From Streptomyces sp. AC512_CC834 (lineage in GTDB: Bacteria; Actinomycetota; Actinomycetes; Streptomycetales; Streptomycetaceae): a stretch of 64,000 nt of DNA. The stretch is taken from positions 101,040-165,039 of the forward strand of contig NZ_JAGMUO010000023.1 in the NCBI RefSeq assembly GCF_019049325.1, in the 5' to 3' direction. The translations under genes were made by a program, and so were the position numbers. Shown here piece by piece: positions 19,335 through 27,520 of the stretch; the stretch's first letter is position 1; each line of letters opens with the position of its first letter. The notes beneath the pieces are model-generated. The model saw only the letters and a list, made by a program, of their open reading frames with translations, searched no databases and was not told the origin of the DNA.

Positions 19335-20308
19335 GCCTCGACGTCCCTGATCGCGTCCCGGTACGCCCGGGCCGCCGCTCTCAGGGCCGCTTCCGGGTCG
19401 GTGCCCTCGGCCTCGGCGCGGGCCGCGAGGGCCAGGAGTTCGTAGCCGACGCCCTCGCCGGTGGGCAGGGGGACCGGGAGGTCGGCCGTGCGGGCGCGGG
19501 AGGCGAGCTTGGCGGCGAGGGCGAGGCCGGGCTGGCCGAGCGGGACGCCCTCGGTGACCGAGGTGCGCTGCTTCTCGGCGGCCTTGGTGCGCAGCCAGTG
19601 CTCGCGGACCTCTTCCGGGGTGGCGGCCGTCTCGTCGCCGAAGACGTGCGGGTGGCGGTGGACGAGCTTGTCGACGATGGTGCCGGCCACGTCGTCGACG
19701 GAGAACGGGGCGTCCGGGTCCTCCTCCGCGATGCGGGCGTGGAAGACGACCTGGAGGAGCACGTCGCCCAGCTCCTCGCGCAGTTCCTCGCGGTCGCCGT
19801 CCTCGATGGCCTCGACGAGTTCGTACGCCTCCTCGATGGCGTACTTGGCCAGCCCCTTGTGGGTGCGCTGGGAGGACCACGGGCAGTCGAGGCGGATGCG
19901 GTCCATGACCTGGACGAGGTCGAGGAGGCGGGCGCCCGGGAGGTCGTAGGAGGCGGGGAGCAGCTCCAGGTCGGGCATGTGGACGCGGCCGGAGCCGGCG
20001 AGGCGGGCCAGGCCGTCGGTGAGCGCGGGGTCGCCCTCACCGGTCGCGACGACCACCGCCGTGCGGCCGCCGGCGCAGGCGTCCACCAGTTCCTCGGCGG
20101 TCGGGGCGGCCTCGTCGACCCGTATGCCCGCCTCGCGCAGATACGGCAACTGCGGGTGGGCCGCGTCGGCGCACAGGACGCGGTCGGCGCTGCGCAGGGC
20201 CTGCCAGGCGGGCCAGGACAGCAGGCCGGGGGCGACGCGGTGGCTGGTGGTGAGCAGGACGATGCGGCCCGGGTCCGCGGCGGTCGCGTCGGCGGTGGTT
20301 GCGTTCAC
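19331..20308 (-). CDS. mazG: MazG-family nucleoside triphosphate pyrophosphohydrolase
   Basis: 325 aa, GTG start at 20308. It hydrolyses non-canonical or damaged NTPs to NMP and PPi. The N-terminal ~110 residues (RIVLLTTSHRVAPGLLSWPAW...VVVATGEGDPALTDGL) look like the degenerate tetrapyrrole-methylase-like domain of YabN/actinobacterial MazG. The MazG core follows: DCPWSSQRTHKGLAKYAIEEAYELVEAI and ELREELGDVLLQVVFHARIAEE, giving the ExxE...ExxD metal site, then FSVDDVAGTIVDKLVHRHPHVFGD. Its stop overlaps the P450 start. Confidence 0.93.
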   Translation of the reverse strand: MNATTADATAADPGRIVLLTTSHRVAPGLLSWPAWQALRSADRVLCADAAHPQLPYLREAGIRVDEAAPTAEELVDACAGGRTAVVVATGEGDPALTDGLARLAGSGRVHMPDLELLPASYDLPGARLLDLVQVMDRIRLDCPWSSQRTHKGLAKYAIEEAYELVEAIEDGDREELREELGDVLLQVVFHARIAEEDPDAPFSVDDVAGTIVDKLVHRHPHVFGDETAATPEEVREHWLRTKAAEKQRTSVTEGVPLGQPGLALAAKLASRARTADLPVPLPTGEGVGYELLALAARAEAEGTDPEAALRAAARAYRDAIRDVEA

Positions 20309-20426
20309 TCCCCGAACCTAACGCACGCCGCCGACGGCCCCCGAGTTGTCCACAGGGGGCCGTGCGCGGGACCGGCGGGAGCGTTACAGGACCGGAAGGG
20401 GCGTTACGGGACCGGCGGGAGCAGCG

Positions 20427-21080
20427 CTATGCCGTCTGCTGGGTCCCTGCCGCTGTGACCTCCCGCAGCCACGGCACCTCGGTGTCGACGCGGCTGCTCT
20501 TCTCGACGTCCCAGGCGCCGTAGCGCGGGTTGAGGTCGACGTCGAGCTTCTTGGACGCCTTGGACAGGGCCTGCCAGAACTCCGGCCGGCTGGTGTCGGT
20601 GCCGAGGCTCTGGGCGAGCTTCTGGGCCTCGAGCTGGAGACGGAGGTTGGCGTCGAGGCGCTCGGGGGCGACGCCGTACTGCTGGAGCCAGACGGTCTCA
20701 AGCTGCTCGGGGCCGCCCGCCTGCTCCTCCAGGCCGCCGCGCATCTGCTGCACTTCCTTGCGGGTGACGCTCACCCCGGCGTCCTGGGCGGCGCGGTGCA
20801 GGACCTGGTCGAGGACCATGCCGTGCAGGGTGTCGCGGGTGAGGGTGCCGGTCCTGGCGACGACCTGCTGGTACTGGGCGTCGTCCGGGACGGCGGCGCG
20901 CTGCGCCTCGCGCACCTCGTCCACGCGGTTCTCGAGCTGGGCGACGGTGATCCGCTGGTCGCCGACGACGGCTGCCGCGCCCGGATGCGCGTCGTTGCCG
21001 CAGGCGGCGAGCAGGGGTGCCGCGGCGACGATCGCGGCGGTGAGGAGAAGCGCGGAGCGACGGCGACTGCGGCGGTGCAA
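20427..21080 (-). CDS. SurA N-terminal-like lipoprotein (putative peptidyl-prolyl isomerase/chaperone)
   Basis: 217 aa from an unusual TTG start at 21080, chosen because GGGAGG lies 5 nt before it. The longer frame has no RBS. The signal sequence ALLLTAAIVAAAPLLAACG carries a lipobox (L-A-A-C). The mature part starts VVGDQRITVAQLENRVDEVREAQ, the SurA-type N-terminal segment, followed by a helical chaperone region with a ...LTRDTLHGMVLDQVLHRAAQDAGVSVT pattern. No clear parvulin PPIase domain follows, so a chaperone role is more likely than catalysis. It lies just downstream of the cleared region before mfd, as in relatives. Confidence 0.85.
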   Translation of the reverse strand: MHRRSRRRSALLLTAAIVAAAPLLAACGNDAHPGAAAVVGDQRITVAQLENRVDEVREAQRAAVPDDAQYQQVVARTGTLTRDTLHGMVLDQVLHRAAQDAGVSVTRKEVQQMRGGLEEQAGGPEQLETVWLQQYGVAPERLDANLRLQLEAQKLAQSLGTDTSRPEFWQALSKASKKLDVDLNPRYGAWDVEKSSRVDTEVPWLREVTAAGTQQTA

Positions 21081-21349
21081 GGGAACCTCCCGATTGGAGA
21101 TTGTGCGACGGTGCACAAAGTCTTGCGATGATCGATGGTAGGCAGTGGCCAGGCTCTGGCCAACCCATTGGACCAACGATTCACCAGGACTTCGGGCACC
21201 GCCTCACCGTCCCGCGGGAGGGGAGGGCCCTCGGCCGCGTACCTGGCCGAGCCACTGGAGGGTGCGCCGGAGTCTCGTGCGCGGCGGCGCGGTCGCCGGC
21301 GCTGTACTGACTCTCGCAGCGATGTCACGCCGACCCGTAGGGTGCCCGG

Positions 21350-22291
21350 ATGATTGCGGTACCAGAGGAGTTCGCGCGCGGCACTGTCGGGCGCGAAGGA
21401 GAACCTGGATCGGCGTGGCTCGCCGAACTTCCCGGGATCGTCGATGACCTGCTGGACGCCTGGGGCTGTGTGCCGGACGGCGAGGTCATGCACGGAGGTG
21501 TCGGGGTGATCGTCCCGGTGCGACGGCTGACCGGCGATGCCGCAGTACTGAAGGTGTCGTTTCCGCATCCCGGCAATGTCCATGAGCCGGACGCGTTCGC
21601 GGCGTGGTGCGGGCGCGGCGCTGTTCTCCTGCACAAACGGGACGACGAACGGTTCGCGATGCTGCTCGAACGGGCCCAGACCTCGACTCTGGCGGAGGTT
21701 GAGGACGGGGACGAGGTGATGGCGGTGGCGGGGCGGATCAATCGCCGTCTGGCTGTCCCCGCGCCGCCCGGCCTGCCCCGGCTCAGCGATGGGGCGAACA
21801 CCTGGGAGGAGCAGCTTCGCAAGGATGCCAGGGAGCTGACACACACGCTGTCGCGCCACGTACTGGATGCTGCCGTGGCGACCATCCGGGAGCTGGGCCG
21901 CGCCCAGCCCGGCACTCTCCTCCACGGCGACCTGCACGCTCGCAACATTCTGCGCGCCGACCGCGAGCCGTGGCTGGCCGTCGACCCCAAGGGGTACGTC
22001 GGGGACCCCGCGTACGACGGCGGCACGCTGCTCAAGGCGCGCGCCCTGGTGCTCCTCGAAGCGGACGACCTGCGCAAGGCTGTTCACCGCGCCTTGGACG
22101 TCTTCGCCGAAGCTGCGGAACTCGATCGCGGACGCGTCCGGCGTTGGGCCCAGTTCCATGCCGTCCAGGCTGCGTTCTGGGGCCGTCGTCACGGATTCCG
22201 TATCGCCCGCAGCGGACCGCGGCTGGACTGGCTCACCGAATTCGCGGACGGCCTGGCAGAGTTGCTCACGGAACCGCACTCTCGCCGGTGA
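21350..22291 (+). CDS. Aminoglycoside/hydroxyurea phosphotransferase family kinase (APH(6)-like)
   Basis: 313 aa from the ATG at 21350 (no strong RBS). The kinase-like fold has the N-lobe VMHGGVGVIVPVRRLTGDAAVLKVSF with the ATP-binding Lys. The C-lobe catalytic loop is GTLLHGDLHARNILRAD and the metal-binding segment WLAVDPKGYVGDPAYDGG. That order matches the APH_6_hur family (streptomycin 6-kinase, hydroxyurea kinase). In an antibiotic producer it could be a resistance or small-molecule kinase, but the substrate cannot be told. The 3' end overlaps the convergent HNH gene by 26 bp. Confidence 0.85.
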   Translation: MIAVPEEFARGTVGREGEPGSAWLAELPGIVDDLLDAWGCVPDGEVMHGGVGVIVPVRRLTGDAAVLKVSFPHPGNVHEPDAFAAWCGRGAVLLHKRDDERFAMLLERAQTSTLAEVEDGDEVMAVAGRINRRLAVPAPPGLPRLSDGANTWEEQLRKDARELTHTLSRHVLDAAVATIRELGRAQPGTLLHGDLHARNILRADREPWLAVDPKGYVGDPAYDGGTLLKARALVLLEADDLRKAVHRALDVFAEAAELDRGRVRRWAQFHAVQAAFWGRRHGFRIARSGPRLDWLTEFADGLAELLTEPHSRR

Positions 22292-23081
22292 GGGTGGCTC
22301 CGCACTGCTTGAGCATGATCGTCTTGTCCGGCGCGGTGACCGGCAGTTCGTACTTCAGCGCCACTTGCGTGAACCGGACCGAGTAGGAGCAGCGGATCGC
22401 CTTGCTGGGCGGCAGCCAGGACGCGGGACCCGAGTCCTGCTTCGCCGAGTTGGCGCGGCCCTGGACGGGGAGCAGGTTGAGCGGGTCGTTCGCGAGTTGC
22501 TCGCGCTTGCTCTCCGGCCACCGGGCCGATCCCATCTGCCAACTGTACGAGAGCGGTACGACGTGGTCGATCTGTACCTCGCTCGCCTTCTGCTTGCGCC
22601 ACTCGATGCTCTTGCCGGTGTACGGATCGGCCAGCGTCATGGCGACGACCACGCAGTCCGAGCCGGAGCGGAAACGCAGCTCCTGGCCGTCGCGTTTGAG
22701 CAAGTCGTTCCGCGTGTCACAACCGTTCCTCGCCAGCGGTACGCCGTCCGCCGTGTCCATCCAGGCGTAGCCGAACTCGTCGCGGTCGTAGCCCGTCTTG
22801 GGGCCGCGCCCCTTGGTCTCCAGGCCGTCGATGAGCTTACGGGCGGTCGCCTCGTCGGTGTCGCCGGTGAGCGGGGCGAGGCCGGGTTCGGTTCCGTCCG
22901 GGTTGTCCAGCGGGCTGACGGCCCGGCCCTCGCGGTCCGATGCCTCGGGGGCCGGCGCCTCGGCGCCGCTGCCCGAGGAGGGGGTCCCGTCGCCGTCGAG
23001 ACCCTCGCATCCGGTGACCAGGGACAGGGCCACAATCGCGCCCGCGGCCCATCCGGTACGACTCCTGCTGTGCCGCCTCAT
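22266..23081 (-). CDS. Secreted HNH-family nuclease lipoprotein (DUF1524/GmrSD-like)
   Basis: 271 aa. Lipoprotein signal with LSLVTGC (Cys at about residue 25), then an acidic/Pro linker. The C-terminal half has the HNH/DUF1524 pattern: QIDHVVPLSYSWQMGSARW (His of the beta-beta-alpha-metal fold), EQLANDPLNLLPVQGRANSAKQ (Asn) and a C-terminal Cys pair (IRCSYSV, MLKQCG). An exported lipid-anchored nuclease would degrade DNA outside the cell, for nutrition or defence. Family assignment is strong and the role is inferred. The stop lies inside the convergent kinase gene. Confidence 0.85.
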   Translation of the reverse strand: MRRHSRSRTGWAAGAIVALSLVTGCEGLDGDGTPSSGSGAEAPAPEASDREGRAVSPLDNPDGTEPGLAPLTGDTDEATARKLIDGLETKGRGPKTGYDRDEFGYAWMDTADGVPLARNGCDTRNDLLKRDGQELRFRSGSDCVVVAMTLADPYTGKSIEWRKQKASEVQIDHVVPLSYSWQMGSARWPESKREQLANDPLNLLPVQGRANSAKQDSGPASWLPPSKAIRCSYSVRFTQVALKYELPVTAPDKTIMLKQCGATLTGESAVP

Positions 23082-23226
23082 GGGCGCCCCTCCCCTTGCC
23101 GTTCGCCGGTTTCACCGTAGCGACCGAGAGGTCCAGACCATAGTGGGCCACAGTAGGCTTTAGTGGGCATGCTGGACATATCTGCCGTACCGTCGACAGT
23201 GAGTCACGTCTCGGAAGGAGCTCTGC

Positions 23227-23424
23227 ATGGGCATCCTCGACAAGATGAAGAGCATGGCCGGCAAGGACAAGGACAAGTCAAGGAAGATGTCCGACGCCGC
23301 CGAACGCCAGGTCAACCAGCGGACCGGCGGCAAGTACGAGAAGCAGGTCGACTCCGCGCAGCAGCAGGCCGAGGGCAAGCTCGGTTTCGGCCGCGAGCAG
23401 GGTGGCGAGGGGCCGGAGCGGTAG
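23227..23424 (+). CDS. MT0933-like antitoxin-family small protein
   Basis: 65 aa, AAGGAG before the ATG. The sequence MGILDKMKSMAGKDKDKSRK followed by QVNQRTGGKYEKQVDSAQQQAEGKLG fits the MT0933/Rv0909-type 'antitoxin protein' family: very hydrophilic, Lys/Gln-rich, perhaps unstructured or CsbD-like. No toxin gene is next to it (the convergent mfd and divergent HNH lipoprotein flank it), so the antitoxin role is only a family label. A stress-related small protein is equally possible. Confidence 0.8.
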   Translation: MGILDKMKSMAGKDKDKSRKMSDAAERQVNQRTGGKYEKQVDSAQQQAEGKLGFGREQGGEGPER

Positions 23425-23602
23425 TAGCCCGCTCCGTTACCTGGACCTGAACCTGGACCTGGGCCTGCGTCGAAGCCGTCCATGGGCATGTCCCGTGGAC
23501 GGCTTCCCCATCGGTGTGCAGAGCCATCGGTGTGGCCACGGCCCGAGGACCGAAGCCGCCACGAAGCGAGGATCGAGGCCGTCAGGACCAGGGTCGAGGC
23601 CG

Positions 23603-26600
23603 TCAGGACCCGAGGATCGAGGCCAGGAACTCTCCCACCCAGCCGAGCAGCTCCCGCCCGACCAGCGGCTTGCCGCCGACCTTCGCGGTCTTCGGGCGCG
23701 GCACGAGCACCTGGTGCGTGCCCGCCTTGATGACGCTGCCGGGGTAGAGCCGCTTGAGCCTCAGCTCCTGGGACTCGCGCAACTCCACCGGCGCGAAGCG
23801 GATGTTGTTGCCCTGGAGCACGATCTCGCCGACGGCGCACGCCCGCGCGAGCATGCGCAGGCCCGCGACCAGCAGCAGGTTCTCCACCGGCTCCGGCAAC
23901 TTGCCGTAACGGTCGACGAGTTCCTCGCGTACGGCCTTGACGTCCTCCTCGCTGTTCGCGGAGGCGATGGACCGGTACGCCTGGAGCCGCAGCCGCTCGC
24001 CGGGGGCGTAGTCGTGCGGGACGTGCGCGTCGACGGGCAGCTCGATCTTGACCTCGAGCGGCGGCTCCTCCTCCACACCGCCCTCGAGGGAGGCCCGGTA
24101 GTCGGCGACGGCCTCGCCGACCATCCGCACGTACAGGTCGAAGCCGACGCCGGCGATGTGGCCGGACTGCTCGCCGCCGAGCAGGTTGCCCGCGCCGCGG
24201 ATCTCCAGGTCCTTCATCGCCACGTACATGCCCGCGCCCATCTCGGTGTGCTGGGCGATGGTCGCCAGGCGCTCGTGCGCCGTCTCCGTCAGGGGCTTCT
24301 CCGGCGGGTACAGGAAGTACGCGTAGCCGCGCTCGCGGCCCCGGCCGACGCGGCCGCGCAACTGGTGGAGCTGGCTGAGGCCGAAGTTGTCGCCGCGCTC
24401 GACGATGAGGGTGTTGGCGTTGGAGATGTCGATGCCGGACTCGACGATGGTCGTGGAGACCAGCACGTCGAACTTCTTCTCCCAGAAGTCGACCACGACC
24501 TGTTCCAGCGCCTGCTCGGACATCTGGCCGTGGGCCGTGGCGATGCGCGCCTCGGGGACGATCTCGCGCAGCCGGGCCGCCGCGCGGTCGATGGACTCGA
24601 CACGGTTGTGGATGTAGAAGACCTGGCCCTCGCGCAGCAGCTCGCGGCGGACCGCGGCGCCGATCTGCCGGTGCTCGTAGGGGCCGACGAAGGTCAGCAC
24701 CGGATGGCGTTCCTCGGGCGGGGTGGTGATCGTGGACATCTCGCGGATGCCGGTGACCGCCATCTCCAGGGTGCGCGGGATGGGGGTGGCGGACATGGTC
24801 AGCACGTCGACGTTGGCGCGGAGCTTCTTGAGCTGCTCCTTGTGCTCGACGCCGAAGCGCTGCTCCTCGTCGACGATGACCAGGCCCAGGTCCTTGAACT
24901 TGGTCTCCGAGGCGAACAGGCGGTGGGTGCCGATGACGATGTCCACCGAACCCTCGCGCAGGCCCTCCAGGGTCGCCTTGGACTCGGTGTCGGTCTGGAA
25001 GCGGGAGAGCGCCCGCACGTTCACGGGGAACTGCGCGTACCGCTCGCCGAACGTTCCGAAGTGCTGCTGCACCAGCAGGGTCGTGGGGACGAGTACGGCC
25101 ACCTGCTTGCCGTCCTGGACGGCCTTGAAGGCGGCGCGGACCGCGATCTCTGTCTTGCCGTAGCCGACGTCGCCGCAGATGAGGCGGTCCATGGGGACCG
25201 TCTTCTCCATGTCGTCCTTGACCTCGGCGATGGTGGTGAGCTGGTCCGGCGTCTCCACGTAGGGGAAGGCGTCCTCCAGCTCGCGCTGCCAGGGGGTGTC
25301 CGCGCCGAACGCGTGTCCGGGCGCCGCCATCCGCGCGCTGTACAGCTTGATCAGGTCGGCGGCGATCTCCTTGACCGCCTTCTTGGCGCGGGCCTTGGTC
25401 TTGGTCCAGTCGGCGCCGCCGAGACGGTGCAGGGTGGGGGCCTCACCGCCGACGTACTTGGTGATCTGCTCCAACTGGTCGGTGGGGATGTAGAGCCGGT
25501 CGCCGGGCTGGCCGCGCTTGGCGGGGGCGTACTCCACGACCAGGTACTCGCGGGTGGCGCCCTGGACGGTGCGCTGCACCATCTCGATGTAGCGGCCGAC
25601 GCCGTGCTGCTCGTGGACGATGTAGTCGCCCGCCTCCAGGGTGAGCGGGTCGATGGTCTTGCGGCGCCTGGCGGGCATCCGGGCGCCCTCGCGGCCCGCC
25701 GCCCGCTGACCGGTCAGGTCGGTCTCGGTGAGCACGGCGAGCTTGAGGGCCTGGTCGACGAAGCCGTGCTCGACCGAGCCGCAGGAGACGTGCACGACGG
25801 AGGGGCTGAGCGTGCCCAGGTCCTTGTCGAGGCGGGCGGCGATGCCCTCGCCGCCGAGGACCTCGACGGTGCGGGCGGCCGGGCCGTGGCCCTCGGTGAC
25901 GTAGACCGCGCGCCAGCCGTCGGCGAGCCAGCCCTTGGTGTCGGCCAGTGCCTTGGCGGTGTCGCCGCGGTAGGTCTCGGGGGCGTGCATGCCGAGCTTG
26001 AGGGTGTCGGCGTCGTCCAGCGCGTCGTCGGCGGCGAACGGCGACACCGACCACCACATCATGTCCAGCTCGCGGGCCCGGTCCCGGACGTCCGCGATGG
26101 ACCACAGGGAGGCCGCGTCGACGTCGATCGGCGCCTCGCCGCCGCCCGCGGTGGCCGCCCAGGACGCCTGGAGGAACTCCTGCGACGTCGCGACCAGGTC
26201 GGCGGCCCTCGTACGCACCCGCTCCGGGTCGCAGACCAGGGCCATCGAGCCCTTGGGCAGCACGTCGAGGAGCAGTTCCATGTCGTCGACGAGGACGGGC
26301 GCCAGGGACTCCATGCCCTCGACGGCGATGCCCTCGGCGATCTTTCCGAGCAGTTCGCCCAGTTCGGGGTGGTCCTCGGCGAGGACCCGCGCGCGCTCGC
26401 GCACGTCGTCGGTGAGCAGCAGCTCGCGGCAGGGCGGGGCCCACAGGCCGTGCTCGGCGACCTCCAGGGAGCGCTGGTCGGCGACCTTGAAGTAGCGGAT
26501 CTCCTCGACGTCGTCGCCCCAGAACTCGACGCGCAGGGGGTGCTCCTCGGTCGGCGGGAACACGTCCAGGATGCCGCCGCGCACGGCGAACTCCCCACGC

Positions 26601-27136
26601 TTCTCCACCAGCTCGACACGCGCGTACGCGGCCGCGGCCAGGGCCTGGACGATCTCCTCCAGGTCGACGCTCTGCCCGGAGCGCAGCGCCACAGGATCCA
26701 GGTCGCCGAGGCCCTTGACCTGGGGCTGGAGCACGGAACGCACCGGCGCGACGACGACGGAGACCGGGCCGGTCTCGGGGTCGTCGGGGCGGGGGTGGGC
26801 CAGGCGCCGCAGGACGGCCAGGCGACGGCCGACGGTGTCGCTGCGGGGGCTGAGCCGCTCGTGCGGGAGGGTCTCCCAGGACGGGTACTCCACGACGCCC
26901 TCGGGCGGCAGCAGTGAACGCAGCGCCGCGGCCAGGTCCTCCGCCTCGCGTCCCGTCGCCGTCACCGCCAGCACGGGGCGGCCCGTGTCGCGGGCCAGGG
27001 CTGCGACCGCGAAGGGGCGGGCCGCGGGCGGGCCGACCAGGTCGACGTGCATGCGGTTGCCGTCTGCGGCCGCGGAGATCGCTTCCGCGAGGGCGGTGTC
27101 CTTGACGACGGCGTCGAGCAGACCGTGCAGGCTCAT
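23603..27136 (-). CDS. mfd: Transcription-repair coupling factor Mfd
   Basis: 1177 aa from the ATG at 27136. It removes stalled RNA polymerase from DNA lesions and recruits UvrA. The N-terminal UvrB-like part is at 1-350 (GPPAARPFAVAALARDTGRPVLAVTATG, DVFPPTEEHPLRVEFWGDDVEEI). The RNA-polymerase interaction domain is near 510-590 (DYIVHEQHGVGRYIEMVQ). The RecG-like translocase has Walker A GDVGYGKTEIAVRA, motif II VIVDEEQRFGV, MSATPIPRTL and QLRGRVGR. The TRCF C-terminal domain covers the last ~150. The long open frames on the opposite strand are codon shadows. No good RBS is seen; the 5' end carries CCTCC. Confidence 0.97.
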   Translation of the reverse strand: MSLHGLLDAVVKDTALAEAISAAADGNRMHVDLVGPPAARPFAVAALARDTGRPVLAVTATGREAEDLAAALRSLLPPEGVVEYPSWETLPHERLSPRSDTVGRRLAVLRRLAHPRPDDPETGPVSVVVAPVRSVLQPQVKGLGDLDPVALRSGQSVDLEEIVQALAAAAYARVELVEKRGEFAVRGGILDVFPPTEEHPLRVEFWGDDVEEIRYFKVADQRSLEVAEHGLWAPPCRELLLTDDVRERARVLAEDHPELGELLGKIAEGIAVEGMESLAPVLVDDMELLLDVLPKGSMALVCDPERVRTRAADLVATSQEFLQASWAATAGGGEAPIDVDAASLWSIADVRDRARELDMMWWSVSPFAADDALDDADTLKLGMHAPETYRGDTAKALADTKGWLADGWRAVYVTEGHGPAARTVEVLGGEGIAARLDKDLGTLSPSVVHVSCGSVEHGFVDQALKLAVLTETDLTGQRAAGREGARMPARRRKTIDPLTLEAGDYIVHEQHGVGRYIEMVQRTVQGATREYLVVEYAPAKRGQPGDRLYIPTDQLEQITKYVGGEAPTLHRLGGADWTKTKARAKKAVKEIAADLIKLYSARMAAPGHAFGADTPWQRELEDAFPYVETPDQLTTIAEVKDDMEKTVPMDRLICGDVGYGKTEIAVRAAFKAVQDGKQVAVLVPTTLLVQQHFGTFGERYAQFPVNVRALSRFQTDTESKATLEGLREGSVDIVIGTHRLFASETKFKDLGLVIVDEEQRFGVEHKEQLKKLRANVDVLTMSATPIPRTLEMAVTGIREMSTITTPPEERHPVLTFVGPYEHRQIGAAVRRELLREGQVFYIHNRVESIDRAAARLREIVPEARIATAHGQMSEQALEQVVVDFWEKKFDVLVSTTIVESGIDISNANTLIVERGDNFGLSQLHQLRGRVGRGRERGYAYFLYPPEKPLTETAHERLATIAQHTEMGAGMYVAMKDLEIRGAGNLLGGEQSGHIAGVGFDLYVRMVGEAVADYRASLEGGVEEEPPLEVKIELPVDAHVPHDYAPGERLRLQAYRSIASANSEEDVKAVREELVDRYGKLPEPVENLLLVAGLRMLARACAVGEIVLQGNNIRFAPVELRESQELRLKRLYPGSVIKAGTHQVLVPRPKTAKVGGKPLVGRELLGWVGEFLASILGS

Positions 27137-27257
27137 GGAGGGGGCGCTTCCGTCCTGGGGTGGGACAACACGAATAACCCGACGCGGTGAGGGTCGGGGG
27201 TCTCCAGCGTACGTCGCTGCGCGGACGGACGCCGGGGGCTGTGGACGGCGCGGGGTG

Positions 27258-27352
27258 CGGGGTGCCGGACGCGGAGTGCCGGGCACGAGGCGCCGGGCAC
27301 GAGGCGCCGGGCACGGGGCGCGGGGTCCCGGGTGCCGGGTGCCGGGTGGGTG
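27258..27352. repeat. Degenerate GC-rich repeat array upstream of mfd
   Basis: Five or six imperfect copies of a 14-bp unit close to GCGCCGGGCACGAG, shading into GTGCCGGGTGCCGG units. It looks like slippage-expanded intergenic DNA. The unequal units and lack of spacers exclude a CRISPR array. Confidence 0.75.
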
Positions 27353-27445
27353 GGCGCAGGCCGGGTCGGTGGGCCGGAAAGGTGTCGACTCGGTGGGCTG
27401 ACGGGTGCCGACTCGGTGGGACGGAAGGTGGTCCACGAAAGAAGG

Positions 27446-27479
27446 CCGGCACCGGAGGCCTCATGGTCTCCGGTGCCGG
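27446..27479 (-). terminator. Terminator after the second ABC permease
   Basis: A perfect 12-bp stem (27446-27457 with 27468-27479) with a 10-nt loop, 41 bp past the stop of the permease on the minus strand. There is no U-run. Confidence 0.75.
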
Positions 27480-27520
27480 GCTCTCCCCCGCAACCCCCGT
27501 GTGCGGTGGCTGTCGGGCCG

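Larger units (their letters stand above)
27137..27520. other. 384-bp gap between mfd and the ABC permease gene
   Basis: No gene is supportable. It holds a very GC-rich run of related units around GCCGGGCACGAG/GGGTGCCGGGTGCCG (27258-27352), a doubled GTCGACTCGGTGGG/GCCGACTCGGTGGG (about 27384-27420), and the terminator at 27446-27479. The mfd promoter should lie near 27140-27250, but I see no clear -10/-35 pair. Confidence 0.6.

Noticed and set aside
21081..21349. Possible short genes in the gap before the APH-like kinase
   Set aside because: Several short open frames exist, but none has an RBS, a motif or consistent codon use.
23402..26917. 1171-codon open frame on the plus strand opposite mfd
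   Set aside because: It is the codon shadow of mfd in high-GC DNA. Its composition is Gly/Val/Leu/Arg-rich with no recognisable domain, while the minus strand gives a complete Mfd.
27258..27352. Possible CRISPR or attachment-site array
   Set aside because: The units are directly adjacent, unequal and degenerate, which fits slippage of GC-rich DNA.
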